A stretch of DNA of 64,000 nt, taken from the NCBI RefSeq assembly GCF_046195335.1, contig NZ_CP176093.1; one strand, written 5' to 3'. This document shows, piece by piece, positions 47,448-55,762 of this stretch; within the stretch, counting starts at the first letter, position 1; the number at the start of each line of letters is the position of its first letter. The DNA is from Methanospirillum lacunae. GTDB lineage: Archaea; Halobacteriota; Methanomicrobia; Methanomicrobiales; Methanospirillaceae. The translations under genes and the position numbers were made by a program. The notes under the pieces are model-generated. The model saw nothing but the letters and a program-made list of their open reading frames with translations, did no database searches and was not told the DNA's origin.

Positions 47448-49214
47448 ATGCAGATCAATCAACCTTCCTGGGCCACTATTCGAGGAGAACTCGCAGCAAC
47501 CCTCCCAATCACCGGATGGCTTCCAGTATATACTAAGAAACTATTCCGTGCAGACATTATTGCAGGCATTACCCTTACCGCATTTGCTATTCCTGAACTC
47601 ATGGCATATGCACAACTTGCCGGACTTCCCCCTGAATATGGGTTATATGCCGGTATTGTTGCTCCACTTGTCTACTGTCTCTTTGGCACCATCAGGGAGA
47701 TGAACATCGGGCCGAGTTCATCAGAAGCCATCCTGACTGCAGCAATGCTAGGGATGCTTGTTGGAATTGATGCTGCACGATATGCCTCCCTTGCAGCACT
47801 CACTGTTCTTATGGCTGGATGTTTAGCCATTATTGCACGTATATTCAGGCTCGGGTTTATTGTCAACCTCATATCAGAAACTGTCCTTAAAGGATTTCTT
47901 GCAGGAATGGGATTAGTCATAATTTGTGGCCAGTTGTTCAAGATATTCGGCATTAAATCAATATCAGGAGCATTTTTCGATCAACTGATATACCTTATCA
48001 CCCATCTTCCTTCAGCAAATCTCCCAACTGTTGTAATTGGAGTAGGTGCAATAGCATTTCTTCTCTGTGCTGAACGAAGATGCAGAAAACTCCCGGCTGC
48101 CCTGATTGTAGTTATCTTCTCAATATTGGTTATGAACTATACAGATCTGGCATCACGCGGTGTTCAGGAAGTTGGGGTCATCCCGGCAGGACTTCCCAGT
48201 TTCATCATTCCCAATATCTCATTTAATGATGTTCAGTTCATATTTCCTCTTGCATTTGCAATCTTTCTCCTTGCCTATGTTGAAGACATGAGTATCGGGA
48301 CATCTCTTGCCAGGAGATACCATTATAAAGTCGATTCAAACCAGGAACTTCTTGCTCTCGGTGCAACAAGTATTGCAACCAGCCTTTTTCAGGGTTTTCC
48401 GGTTGCAGGCAGTTTTTCCCGGACAGCACTTAATGAGATTAATGGGGCTGTAACTCAGATAACCGGGGTCATTGCAGCAGTCCTCACTGCTATTGTTGCC
48501 TTGTTCCTCACCGGTCTTTTCACCAGAATGCCTGAAGCAATCATCGGAAGCCTCATTCTCGTGGCTGTTCTCAGACTGGTTGATGTGAAGGGGCTTTTAA
48601 GGATAGCAAAAATCAGTAGAAACGAATTTGGCATAGCCATTGCCACATGTGCAGGAGTCCTGCTGTTTGGTATCCTTTCAGGTGTGTTCATCGGTGTCAT
48701 CCTCTCTCTTACCGATATCTTATACCGGGTAACAACACCAAGAATTGCCATTCTGGGACGGGTTCCCAATACCAGACAGTACGCAGACCGGATTAGACAT
48801 CCGGAAAATATTGCAATACCCGGCATCCTGATCATCAGGGTTGATGCTCCGCTGATCTTTGCCAATGCCGAGATGGTCAAAGACCGCATAGAGGAACTGA
48901 TTGCAGAAGATCCAACGGTCAGGCTTGTACTACTTGACATGAGTACGTCACCGATTGTTGATGTCTCTGCATCTGATATGATCGTTGACCTCTACCAGGA
49001 ACTCACTACTGCCGGGATAAAACTCAGAATTGCAGATGCCACCTGGCAGGTAAGAAGGATGCTTCGGATATCAGGGGTGGAGGATACGATAGGTGAGGAG
49101 ATTACCCAGACCACCTCGCTTGAGACTGTACTTGAAGACTGGAACTGTGCTGCATCGGCCACACCGGTCTGTCCAGTTCCTGAACTGGAAAACATCTTAC
49201 AGGATCAGAAATAA
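47448..49214 (+). CDS. SulP-family anion transporter with STAS domain
   Basis: This 588-residue membrane protein has 12 or so helices. The SulP signature region is ITLTAFAIPELMAYAQLAGLPPEYGLY (residues about 44-70) followed by the GSSSEA-like loop (GPSSSEAILTAAM). A C-terminal STAS domain (about 450-565) contains LLDMSTSPIVDVSASDM. Family members carry sulfate, bicarbonate or dicarboxylates, and the substrate cannot be read here. With a carbonic anhydrase elsewhere in the window, bicarbonate is possible. The downstream coiled-coil cluster is separated by 127 bases and a TATA-like site. Confidence 0.9.
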   Translation: MQINQPSWATIRGELAATLPITGWLPVYTKKLFRADIIAGITLTAFAIPELMAYAQLAGLPPEYGLYAGIVAPLVYCLFGTIREMNIGPSSSEAILTAAMLGMLVGIDAARYASLAALTVLMAGCLAIIARIFRLGFIVNLISETVLKGFLAGMGLVIICGQLFKIFGIKSISGAFFDQLIYLITHLPSANLPTVVIGVGAIAFLLCAERRCRKLPAALIVVIFSILVMNYTDLASRGVQEVGVIPAGLPSFIIPNISFNDVQFIFPLAFAIFLLAYVEDMSIGTSLARRYHYKVDSNQELLALGATSIATSLFQGFPVAGSFSRTALNEINGAVTQITGVIAAVLTAIVALFLTGLFTRMPEAIIGSLILVAVLRLVDVKGLLRIAKISRNEFGIAIATCAGVLLFGILSGVFIGVILSLTDILYRVTTPRIAILGRVPNTRQYADRIRHPENIAIPGILIIRVDAPLIFANAEMVKDRIEELIAEDPTVRLVLLDMSTSPIVDVSASDMIVDLYQELTTAGIKLRIADATWQVRRMLRISGVEDTIGEEITQTTSLETVLEDWNCAASATPVCPVPELENILQDQK

Positions 49215-49307
49215 TACCGGGTCACCCATATAGGCCGCGAAAGGTTGAGTATTCTGAAAATAACAATTTTATGACACGACATGGCTTAATTTTTTAGAAT
49301 ATCTCAT

Positions 49308-49320
49308 AAATTTTATATGC
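49308..49320 (+). promoter_or_regulatory. TATA-like site before coiled-coil cluster
   Basis: AATTTTATATGCC lies 20 to 30 bases before the ATG at 49342. The position would give a nearly leaderless transcript. It suggests that the 49.3-51.7 kb cluster is its own transcription unit. Confidence 0.45.
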
Positions 49321-49341
49321 CAATGATGCCTTTTATCCAGT

Positions 49342-50160
49342 ATGGAGGAAGTTATCCTGCGGGCAATAAAACGTGCCATGCCTGGTCGCGGCAGAGCACG
49401 AGTCAATAGCAGCCTGCTTACAGAAATCGGGATTGAAGATAAAACCGAGGTTGAGGTTGCGACTCCCGAAGGGGCTTCAATCACTCTTACCGTGTACGCT
49501 GACGCACTCGTAGAGCAGGGTCAGATCAGGATCAGTGAAGAGGATCTCAAGAAACTAGGCATCACTGATGGCACTGACGTGCATGTCAAAAGAAAGGTGC
49601 CGGTTACTGAACAGGTAAAAGACGCAGCCGGAGAACTTGCCGGAAAGATCAACCAGGGAGTCCAGGATATCGGTGAAACACTCTCTGAAAAGACTGCCGG
49701 CATCAGAGAGGGAACGAGCCAGGCTGCCCAGGATCTTCACGAGAAAGCTAAAGAAGTCTCTGCAAAGATTGTAGAAGAGGTCACCCCGATAGGAGAAAAG
49801 ATTGGGGAAGCCGGACGTGAGACTGCAGCACGCATCAAAGACCTTGTTCCAACATCACGATTCAATGCAGCAGTAGAGGGAGGTCTGAAATCGCTCAAAC
49901 CAGAAGACGCAGCAAACCTGAAAAAACTGCTTGCCGAGAGTGAGGGTGAGAAACATGCTGCCCAGGTGAAAGCTGCAACAGCATCTGGAAGGTCAATCCA
50001 GAACCTGACTATACCACCCGATGTCATGATTATTGCAGTACAACGGGCTGATACCGTCATACCCCTGGGTGACACTACCGTACTCGCAACCGGAGACCTC
50101 GTATACCTGGCTGGATCAGATAAGGGTCTTGAATATACGACCAAACTACTGGAGGGGTAG
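49342..50160 (+). CDS. Beta-barrel/RCK_C (TrkA-C) fusion protein
   Basis: This 272-residue cytoplasmic protein has three parts. The N-terminus (about 1-85) resembles a tandem double-psi/AbrB-like barrel, with VNSSLLTEIGIEDKTEVEV and ISEEDLKKLGITDGTDVHV as two similar units. The middle (about 90-215) is a long amphipathic helix of LEA-like composition rich in Ala, Lys and Glu. The C-terminus (about 220-270) is a TrkA-C/RCK_C-type domain (VMIIAVQRADTVIPLGDTTVLATGDLVYLAG), which usually binds a ligand to control a channel or transporter. The combination is unusual. It heads a cluster of small coiled-coil genes. Confidence 0.75.
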   Translation: MEEVILRAIKRAMPGRGRARVNSSLLTEIGIEDKTEVEVATPEGASITLTVYADALVEQGQIRISEEDLKKLGITDGTDVHVKRKVPVTEQVKDAAGELAGKINQGVQDIGETLSEKTAGIREGTSQAAQDLHEKAKEVSAKIVEEVTPIGEKIGEAGRETAARIKDLVPTSRFNAAVEGGLKSLKPEDAANLKKLLAESEGEKHAAQVKAATASGRSIQNLTIPPDVMIIAVQRADTVIPLGDTTVLATGDLVYLAGSDKGLEYTTKLLEG

Positions 50161-50162
50161 GC

Positions 50163-50543
50163 GTGGATATCACGTTTACAAACGACGGGCTTATTGGTAT
50201 TGCTATCATCTTTGGAGTTATTGTCTTTATCTTCCTCATAGTTCGTGAAATCCGCCTGATGAAAACCAACAACAGGAAACTTGAACTTGAACTTGAGCGG
50301 GAAAAACTTAGTATTCTTAAAGAAGATTCAAGTACTAAAGGACCATCTTTGCTCAGAATAAGTGAAGATAAACTCTCATCGATGCGTGAAATCGAAGATC
50401 TGAATGCAGCCCTTCAATCTGACATCTTTGTAAAACAGAAACTTGTTGAAGGAAGGATCCAGAAACTTGAGAATATGATCAAGGATGAGAAACTCGACAG
50501 AATGCTGACCAAGATTCAGGATGAAGAGAAGAAAATTCTGTGA
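50163..50543 (+). CDS. Membrane-anchored coiled-coil protein
   Basis: This 126-residue protein has one N-terminal transmembrane helix (about 9-27, IAIIFGVIVFIFLIV) followed by a basic patch and a long coiled coil of heptad character. It starts with GTG two bases after the preceding stop. The stop codon overlaps the next start (TGATG). It probably anchors an assembly made by the following small proteins. No family is recognised. Confidence 0.72.
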   Translation: MDITFTNDGLIGIAIIFGVIVFIFLIVREIRLMKTNNRKLELELEREKLSILKEDSSTKGPSLLRISEDKLSSMREIEDLNAALQSDIFVKQKLVEGRIQKLENMIKDEKLDRMLTKIQDEEKKIL

Positions 50544-50845
50544 TGGGTATGTATCCAACATTTACCAGAACCAAGAATTACATGCAGGAACTAAGTTCAC
50601 TGCCTGGATCGATAGCCGATTCAATCCCTACCTTTGACAAACAACTCGACTCGTTCTTTGACCGTAATGCGGAAGCAGTCATTGAAGAGTGGGGACTTGT
50701 GACTGATGATGATCTCCGCCATCTGAAACAGAAACTTGAGTTCCTCTCATATGAAGTGGAGAGACTGGTGGTTGAAAAATCTAATCTGGAAAAACGTACT
50801 TCAGATTTGAAATTGGCAATCGAAGAACTGGAGAAGAAAGTATGA
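50543..50845 (+). CDS. Small coiled-coil protein with DR-EEWxL motif
   Basis: The protein has 100 residues from the ATG at 50543; a GTG at 50540 is also in frame. The core FDKQLDSFFDRNAEAVIEEW followed by GLVTDDDL matches the next two genes in register. A C-terminal coiled coil (about 60-100) follows. The gene overlaps both neighbours by one to four bases. The protein is soluble, with no signal peptide. The function is unknown. Confidence 0.72.
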   Translation: MGMYPTFTRTKNYMQELSSLPGSIADSIPTFDKQLDSFFDRNAEAVIEEWGLVTDDDLRHLKQKLEFLSYEVERLVVEKSNLEKRTSDLKLAIEELEKKV

Positions 50846-51063
50846 AGTTTGATAACTACCTCTCCGGATATCTCGACCGCAGAATGAGTTTGATCATCGA
50901 AGAGTGGCAGCTCTCCACCAGAAATGATCTTACCGATCTCACCCAGCGGTTCCACCGTGTTCAGGATGAACTTGTAGGTCTGAAGTCATTTGAACGGGAA
51001 ACATCAACCAAACTAAGCGATCTCGAAACACGTGTCCGCCTGCTGAAGGAGAAAGTGAAATGA
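50842..51063 (+). CDS. Small coiled-coil protein with DR-EEWxL motif
   Basis: This 73-residue protein contains only the shared module and a short coiled coil: FDNYLSGYLDRRMSLIIEEW and QLSTRNDLTDLTQRF, then heptads to the C-terminus. It overlaps the neighbouring genes as ATGA on both sides. The strong similarity to the proteins encoded before and after suggests in situ gene duplication and hetero-oligomer formation. Confidence 0.72.
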   Translation: MKFDNYLSGYLDRRMSLIIEEWQLSTRNDLTDLTQRFHRVQDELVGLKSFERETSTKLSDLETRVRLLKEKVK

Positions 51064-51416
51064 CTCCGGAAGAAATACTTCTGATTGTTATTCTTGCTAT
51101 CCTGGTAATCTTCCTGGTGTATTACTTCTTCAAGGGATCAGGTGGCAGAATTGCAATAAGCAGGCCTGTTGAAAGCAGGGTCGATGAGTACCTAGACCGA
51201 AAGTTTGAGCGGTTTGTTGAGGAGTGGTCACTGGTACGCAGACCGGTCCTGAACTCGTTCAAGGAAGATAGAAATGCAGCACTTACCCGCGATGAAGAGC
51301 GGATTGTGACGCTGAAAAAATTTGAGAGCGAGATGAAAACCACTCTGGAAGATCTCGAAGGTCGGCTCAATGCCCTGGAAAATTCCCTGGCAACAGAAAA
51401 AACCGGCAGGAAGTGA
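51060..51416 (+). CDS. Membrane-anchored DR-EEWxL coiled-coil protein
   Basis: This 118-residue protein has one N-terminal transmembrane helix (about 5-23, ILLIVILAILVIFLVYYF). It is followed by the shared module (VDEYLDRKFERFVEEWSL) and a coiled coil with EEWSLVRR and LKKFESEM. It is the third member carrying the D-R...E-E-W-x-L motif, here attached to the membrane. It overlaps the previous gene by four bases (ATGA). Confidence 0.72.
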   Translation: MTPEEILLIVILAILVIFLVYYFFKGSGGRIAISRPVESRVDEYLDRKFERFVEEWSLVRRPVLNSFKEDRNAALTRDEERIVTLKKFESEMKTTLEDLEGRLNALENSLATEKTGRK

Positions 51417-51450
51417 TCAGACAGGGAGTTTTTACTCCCATCTTCGCTCC

Positions 51451-51732
51451 ATGATTGGTGAGATTCGCAGACAGGGTGAGCCACCAGTCAGGGACAGCGA
51501 GTCATTTTCGCGGTATATCTGCGATCTCTGCCACCGGGCTGCCCCTGTTCCTTCATTGCGGCAATGTGTGATCTGTGGACGATGGGCATGTCCTGAATGC
51601 TGGAAGGATGAATTTTATGTCTGCAGTTCATGTAACGGGATCATCAGGCTACACCAGATACAATGCCCGGATGCATGTCCGAATCAGGAATCAGAGATAA
51701 TCCCAAAAGAAGAGATCGAATATTCACAATAA
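51451..51732 (+). CDS. Zinc-finger protein of coiled-coil cluster
   Basis: The protein has 93 residues from the ATG at 51451; the frame stays open to an ATG at 51370 inside the previous gene, so the start is uncertain. Paired cysteines are arranged as CDLC, CVIC, CPEC and CSSC, with a further pair in CPDAC. The spacing resembles a cross-braced FYVE/PHD/B-box-like zinc finger. It is the last gene of the 49.3-51.7 kb cluster and may act as a protein-interaction module. Confidence 0.7.
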   Translation: MIGEIRRQGEPPVRDSESFSRYICDLCHRAAPVPSLRQCVICGRWACPECWKDEFYVCSSCNGIIRLHQIQCPDACPNQESEIIPKEEIEYSQ

Positions 51733-51770
51733 TTACGCATAATATTGATCCTTTAGCGTACAATGTTGTG

Positions 51771-51803
51771 GGGTTTTCTGTTTAGACAGAAAAAACCTTT
51801 TTT
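51771..51803. terminator. Bidirectional hairpin terminator
   Basis: GGGTTTTCTGTTTAGACAGA and AAAAACC form a stem with arms GGTTTTCTGT and ACAGAAAAAACC. A T-run follows on the plus strand. It lies between convergent genes (zinc-finger cluster and MFS exporter). Confidence 0.55.
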
Positions 51804-53238
51804 ATCCATCTGAATGTTTCCTTTTAAAAGAGCATACCGCTCCAGTAAGGCAGAGCAACCCCCCAATGCCCATAATCTGTCCAAATACTGCTGCAAGCAC
51901 CTGGGGATCTGCATCAAGAACCTGACCGTAATATCCTGATGTTGCAAGTCCAGTTGTCAGAAGGATGGCAGTGAGCGAGATACCAACCATGATGCCAAGA
52001 TACATCAGGGTCGTTATCAGTCCTGATCCCATTCCCTGGAGCGAGGGAGGGACTGCAGCCATGATCTCAATCACATTTGGCCCCTGAAATATCGCCCTGC
52101 CAATTCCGGTTGCAACAAAGAAAACGATAATGAGAAGATACTCCATGCGGTAAAATGCAACACCGCAGCCAAAATAAGCAAATCCCATCAGGCTAAGTCC
52201 GGTGACTGTATATCCCCGCCACTTTGTCCGGTCGTATATCATTCCAAAGAGAGGAGCTGAAAGAATCATCGTAACCGGAGTGATCAATGCGATGAGGCCG
52301 ACATGGGAGGGAGAGAGACCCATCACACCCTGAAAGTAAAACGGCTGACCGGTGAGAAGGATGAAGGTTGCAGCGAGATAGAGGACAAGACTGATTGAAG
52401 GAAGAACAAATCTGGAATTTCTAAAGATGCTGGTATATAATAGAGGCTGCGAGTGAGATCGCTCACGAAGGATAAAGGCAACAAAAAGAATTATCCACAG
52501 ACCAGTCCAGACTCCCAGATAAGCGGCCTGGATGGGTGGATTCGCAAGCGTGTTAAAAACCATGGCTAATGCTGCCATGAAGAGAACGAGGAGTATAGCA
52601 CCGGTATAATCGCTGAACCTGTACCCTTTCACGATACGATCAGCAGGGAGATAGTGAAGAGCACCGAGGAAGAGCAGGGTGCCCACCGGGATATTGAAGA
52701 AGAATATAAACGGCCATCCTGCTGTATCAACAATAAACCCACCGGCAGACGGACCTACAATAAGGCCGAGTGCTATCACAGCTGTGTTAAGACCCATCGC
52801 CCTTCCACGCTCATGAGGAGGGAAGATTTCGATGATTAAAGCCATGAGAACGCTCATCATCAGCGAAGCACCAAGACCTTGGAGTATTCTGAAGAAGATC
52901 AATTCTCCGAGAGTGGTGGAAAGACCGCAGGCAAGAGAACTTATTGTAAATACCAGTATTCCGGCTTTTAGTATTCTGCCTTTACCAATCCCGGCAGATA
53001 TGGTTCCAACTAATAATACTGTGCAAAGAACGGTGATGACATAACTGGTCGCTATCCATTGTGTCTGGCCAACTGAGGCATTCAACAGGTGTGTGATCGT
53101 AGGAAGAGCAATTGAAACGATCTGAATATCAACAACTCCGATAAATCCACAGGCCAGGATGATAAGAAGGATGAGATGGCGATTCCTGGGAGGTACAAGT
53201 TGTGTATCACCGGAAAGTGATTTGAGTTTGTCATTCAT
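51802..53238 (-). CDS. MFS drug exporter, DHA2 (EmrB/QacA) type
   Basis: The protein has 478 residues from the ATG at 53238 (MNDKLKSLSG); the longer frame from 53373 would cross the divergent PspC gene. It has 14 transmembrane helices. Family motifs seen are DIQIVSIALPTI in TM1, the RxxQGxGAS signature (ILQGLGASLMMSV) and ERGRAMGLN. It exports hydrophobic or toxic compounds by proton antiport. The substrate is unknown. It diverges from a PspC gene, 63 bases apart. Confidence 0.9.
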   Translation of the reverse strand: MNDKLKSLSGDTQLVPPRNRHLILLIILACGFIGVVDIQIVSIALPTITHLLNASVGQTQWIATSYVITVLCTVLLVGTISAGIGKGRILKAGILVFTISSLACGLSTTLGELIFFRILQGLGASLMMSVLMALIIEIFPPHERGRAMGLNTAVIALGLIVGPSAGGFIVDTAGWPFIFFFNIPVGTLLFLGALHYLPADRIVKGYRFSDYTGAILLVLFMAALAMVFNTLANPPIQAAYLGVWTGLWIILFVAFILRERSHSQPLLYTSIFRNSRFVLPSISLVLYLAATFILLTGQPFYFQGVMGLSPSHVGLIALITPVTMILSAPLFGMIYDRTKWRGYTVTGLSLMGFAYFGCGVAFYRMEYLLIIVFFVATGIGRAIFQGPNVIEIMAAVPPSLQGMGSGLITTLMYLGIMVGISLTAILLTTGLATSGYYGQVLDADPQVLAAVFGQIMGIGGLLCLTGAVCSFKRKHSDG

Positions 53239-53301
53239 GATATAAGTCTGGCTCAATTTAGGGAGTACAATTTTTGGGTATTGATATGAACATGATATGT
53301 C

Positions 53302-53523
53302 ATGGTTGATAAACGGATATATCGATCCCGAAACGATAAAATCCTGGGTGGAGTGTGCAGTGGAATTGGACAATACCTGGATATTGATCCGGTGATCATC
53401 AGGTTAATCGCGTTATTACTATTATTTACCTGCGGAACCGGGATCCTGATCTATATCTGTGCATGGATACTCATTCCACTCGAACCGGAAGAAGAAGTGG
53501 TGACAGCCAGAGTAATATCCTGA
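53302..53523 (+). CDS. PspC-domain membrane protein
   Basis: This 73-residue protein matches PspC: RIYRSRNDKILGGVCSGIGQYL followed by DIDPVIIRLIALLLLF and a second hydrophobic helix. In bacteria PspC senses envelope stress. Archaeal single-domain copies have unknown roles. The small size is normal for a stand-alone domain. It is divergent from the MFS exporter. Confidence 0.88.
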   Translation: MVDKRIYRSRNDKILGGVCSGIGQYLDIDPVIIRLIALLLLFTCGTGILIYICAWILIPLEPEEEVVTARVIS

Positions 53524-53641
53524 TTTTTCATTCAACTGTCTATTGACCAGGCCTAATACCTTGGATCAGGTAACCACCAAAGTCTAGTTTTTTATTTCAT
53601 TTAAAAAAAGGTGGAGGGAAATGAAAAACCCCTCATTAACG

Positions 53642-54493
53642 TTATATTTTTGTATTGGAGTTTATTACAGCACTATATGAACGGATGTACTGCCCGAGGA
53701 TCTGATCATATCTGCTCACTCCGGTCTCATTCTTCTCCTGCTTCAGTTCATCAAGAGCGTTCTGATATGAACTGACTGTTGCATCTGAAACATCCTTGCT
53801 GAAAGCATAATAGATTCCAACTCCTTCAAAGGTATACACTGGTACAAATGAATTATAATCCCCGGTTATCTGGCCAATATAATATCGTCCTGTGATTTCA
53901 GGATATACCCAGAGATCAATCTTCTTGTCGTGTATCATCGAGATGAGATCTGATATGGTATCTGCAGTGACAATACTGCTCTCATTTACCCCCCTCGCAA
54001 GAAGCTGGGAGATAGAAGCATCGTCGGATATTGCACCAATTCTAAAATGTGTTAAATCATCTGGAGAATTTATCAAAACGGATGATTCATTGGGAGCGAA
54101 CAGAGCATACCGTTCATTGGATATCGGTCCAACCCACTTAAACAGGTTTTCTCGTTCAGGAATTCGGGCAGTTGAGAAGATAACTGTGTTGGTTCCGTTA
54201 AGAGCAGCCTCGTAGCCCTCCTCCCATGGAACGACGTGTATCATTTCAGGGGAGAGGTTTAATCCTGATTTTGCACTGATATCATTGAGAATATCTATGG
54301 AAAATCCCCTTACAGACCCATTCTCCTGATAATTATATGGTGGGAGTTGTTCAGTATAAAATGTCAGGTCTTGCGTGTGCTGTTTAGGAGATGCAGAAGA
54401 GAGTGTATCCTCTGCCAATACCCCTCCAGTAGGGATGAGCAGAATCATTGAGAGAACAGCGAGGAGATATACAGGCGATAAAGCATGAGACAT
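53642..54493 (-). CDS. Extracytoplasmic solute-binding protein, family 3
   Basis: This 283-residue protein has a signal peptide (about 1-27, ending VLA). The two-lobed SBP_bac_3 fold is visible as LTFYTEQLPPYNYQENGSVRGF, GFSIDILNDI and WEEGYEAALNGTNTVIFSTARIPERE. It probably binds an amino acid or other small molecule. No ABC permease or ATPase gene lies next to it, so it may feed a receptor or a transporter elsewhere. Confidence 0.85.
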   Translation of the reverse strand: MSHALSPVYLLAVLSMILLIPTGGVLAEDTLSSASPKQHTQDLTFYTEQLPPYNYQENGSVRGFSIDILNDISAKSGLNLSPEMIHVVPWEEGYEAALNGTNTVIFSTARIPERENLFKWVGPISNERYALFAPNESSVLINSPDDLTHFRIGAISDDASISQLLARGVNESSIVTADTISDLISMIHDKKIDLWVYPEITGRYYIGQITGDYNSFVPVYTFEGVGIYYAFSKDVSDATVSSYQNALDELKQEKNETGVSRYDQILGQYIRSYSAVINSNTKI

Positions 54494-55438
54494 GAAACGA
54501 AGTTATGCATGAAAGTATAAAGAGAACACAGTTTTATTCCACCATTCTTTACATACATTATTCAGAATCCTACTAAACCAGGTATTATTAATAGTGGCTA
54601 AACTTTCATACTCTCACAAGGTCCCAATCCAAAGAATCAGTGATATAAACCAAGTTTAAAATATTCAAGGATCCAGGTAGTCAGGAAATATCATTTTCTC
54701 AAGTCTGTGTAGATGAAGGGATTCTCAGCTCACCAGGGTTGAACATCTAACAATATAAGAAAATGATAGTTTTCTAAGAGGACAATGTGAATGCCTTTGA
54801 AAAAGTTGGATGAATCCGATACAATTATAAGTGCTCACCGGGTCGTTTTCATGTTGATTAATGGTGGGTGATTCTTCTGAAGATATTACATTTAAGCATA
54901 ATACCTTCAGACACAGACCTTTTTGGTGCGGCACGCCAGGTCACTATCAGGTTGGGCGCATGAAAGTTGACAGAATCTAGTGAAAATTTATCCCTTGAAT
55001 TTTGATTTAACGGAAATTGTTGCACGCATAAGAAAAATATGGACAATTTGGCCGAAAATGGAGAGACTTTTTTTTGAAATATCCCAAATTATAGCCTGAA
55101 ACCGAGGAATATGCATTATATCAGATATTTTTGGATTTCTGGATTTTATTAACCCCTGCGCACGAATAAACAACGTGAATTGAGACCTATTTGTAAATTA
55201 ATCAAATATTCGCAGATATTTATGTGAAAATCAAATTTACAATCATAATGAACAATCATGATAGATACATTCAAGTGTATAAATAATATCACTTATTTTG
55301 AGGCGTAGATAAAAAAGGAGTAATTTACATTTTATTAGAAAAAAGGGCAGAAAACGCGATAAAATTCAATACCTTTATCTATATTTTCCTACAACCTTTG
55401 TGCAGTCGATTTTAATCGATCAGGCTGGTGCGTAAGAT
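54494..55438. other. Long intergenic region before hdr operon
   Basis: These 945 bases hold no convincing gene. Short minus-strand frames at 54725-54934, 54858-55046 and 54988-55173 have no recognisable domains. TATA-like runs occur at about 55277-55287 (GTATAAATAAT) and 55373-55388, upstream of the ferredoxin gene at 55439. The former would give a leader of about 130 bases. Confidence 0.55.
55406..55419. promoter_or_regulatory. Palindrome at start of ferredoxin-hdr operon
   Basis: TCGATT (55406-55411) and AATCGA (55414-55419) form an inverted repeat with a two-base centre. It lies 20 bases before the ATG and downstream of a TATA-like run. It could be an operator for the methanogenesis operon. 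Confidence 0.45.
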
Positions 55439-55705
55439 ATGGCATTTGCAGTACATGTGAACATTGAGCGATGCTCCGGCTGTAACAATTGTGTGGTGGC
55501 ATGTCCGGTCAATGCGCTGGAACTCAACACAATCTCTCCATCCGAGGCCTCTGCGACCGATAAGATTTATAAGGTCATAAATGGCGACGCAATTATTCTT
55601 GATGTGAATCATGAACTTTGCGCCGGATGCGGGATTTGCGTTGATGCATGCCCGTACGATGTGATTCAGCTGTCGGGACAAACGCCTAATAAGGCATTCG
55701 CCTGA
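55439..55705 (+). CDS. fwdG: Two-[4Fe-4S] ferredoxin, FwdG-like
   Basis: This 88-residue cytoplasmic protein has two CxxCxxCxxxCP motifs (CSGCNNCVVACP and CAGCGICVDACP) separated by a longer insertion than in minimal ferredoxins. It precedes the polyferredoxin FwdF gene by 57 bases. In fwd operons a small ferredoxin of this type delivers electrons to formylmethanofuran dehydrogenase. The name is inferred from position and type. A generic ferredoxin is the alternative. Confidence 0.8.
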   Translation: MAFAVHVNIERCSGCNNCVVACPVNALELNTISPSEASATDKIYKVINGDAIILDVNHELCAGCGICVDACPYDVIQLSGQTPNKAFA

Positions 55706-55762
55706 GGCACGTCCAGGGTATATTATCAGAACCGAAATCGTGAACACTTACGAGGTATCTTA

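Noticed and set aside
54725..55173. Three short minus-strand frames before the hdr operon
   Set aside because: No recognisable domain, no ribosome-binding sites and overlapping frames; a decayed gene is possible but not supportable.
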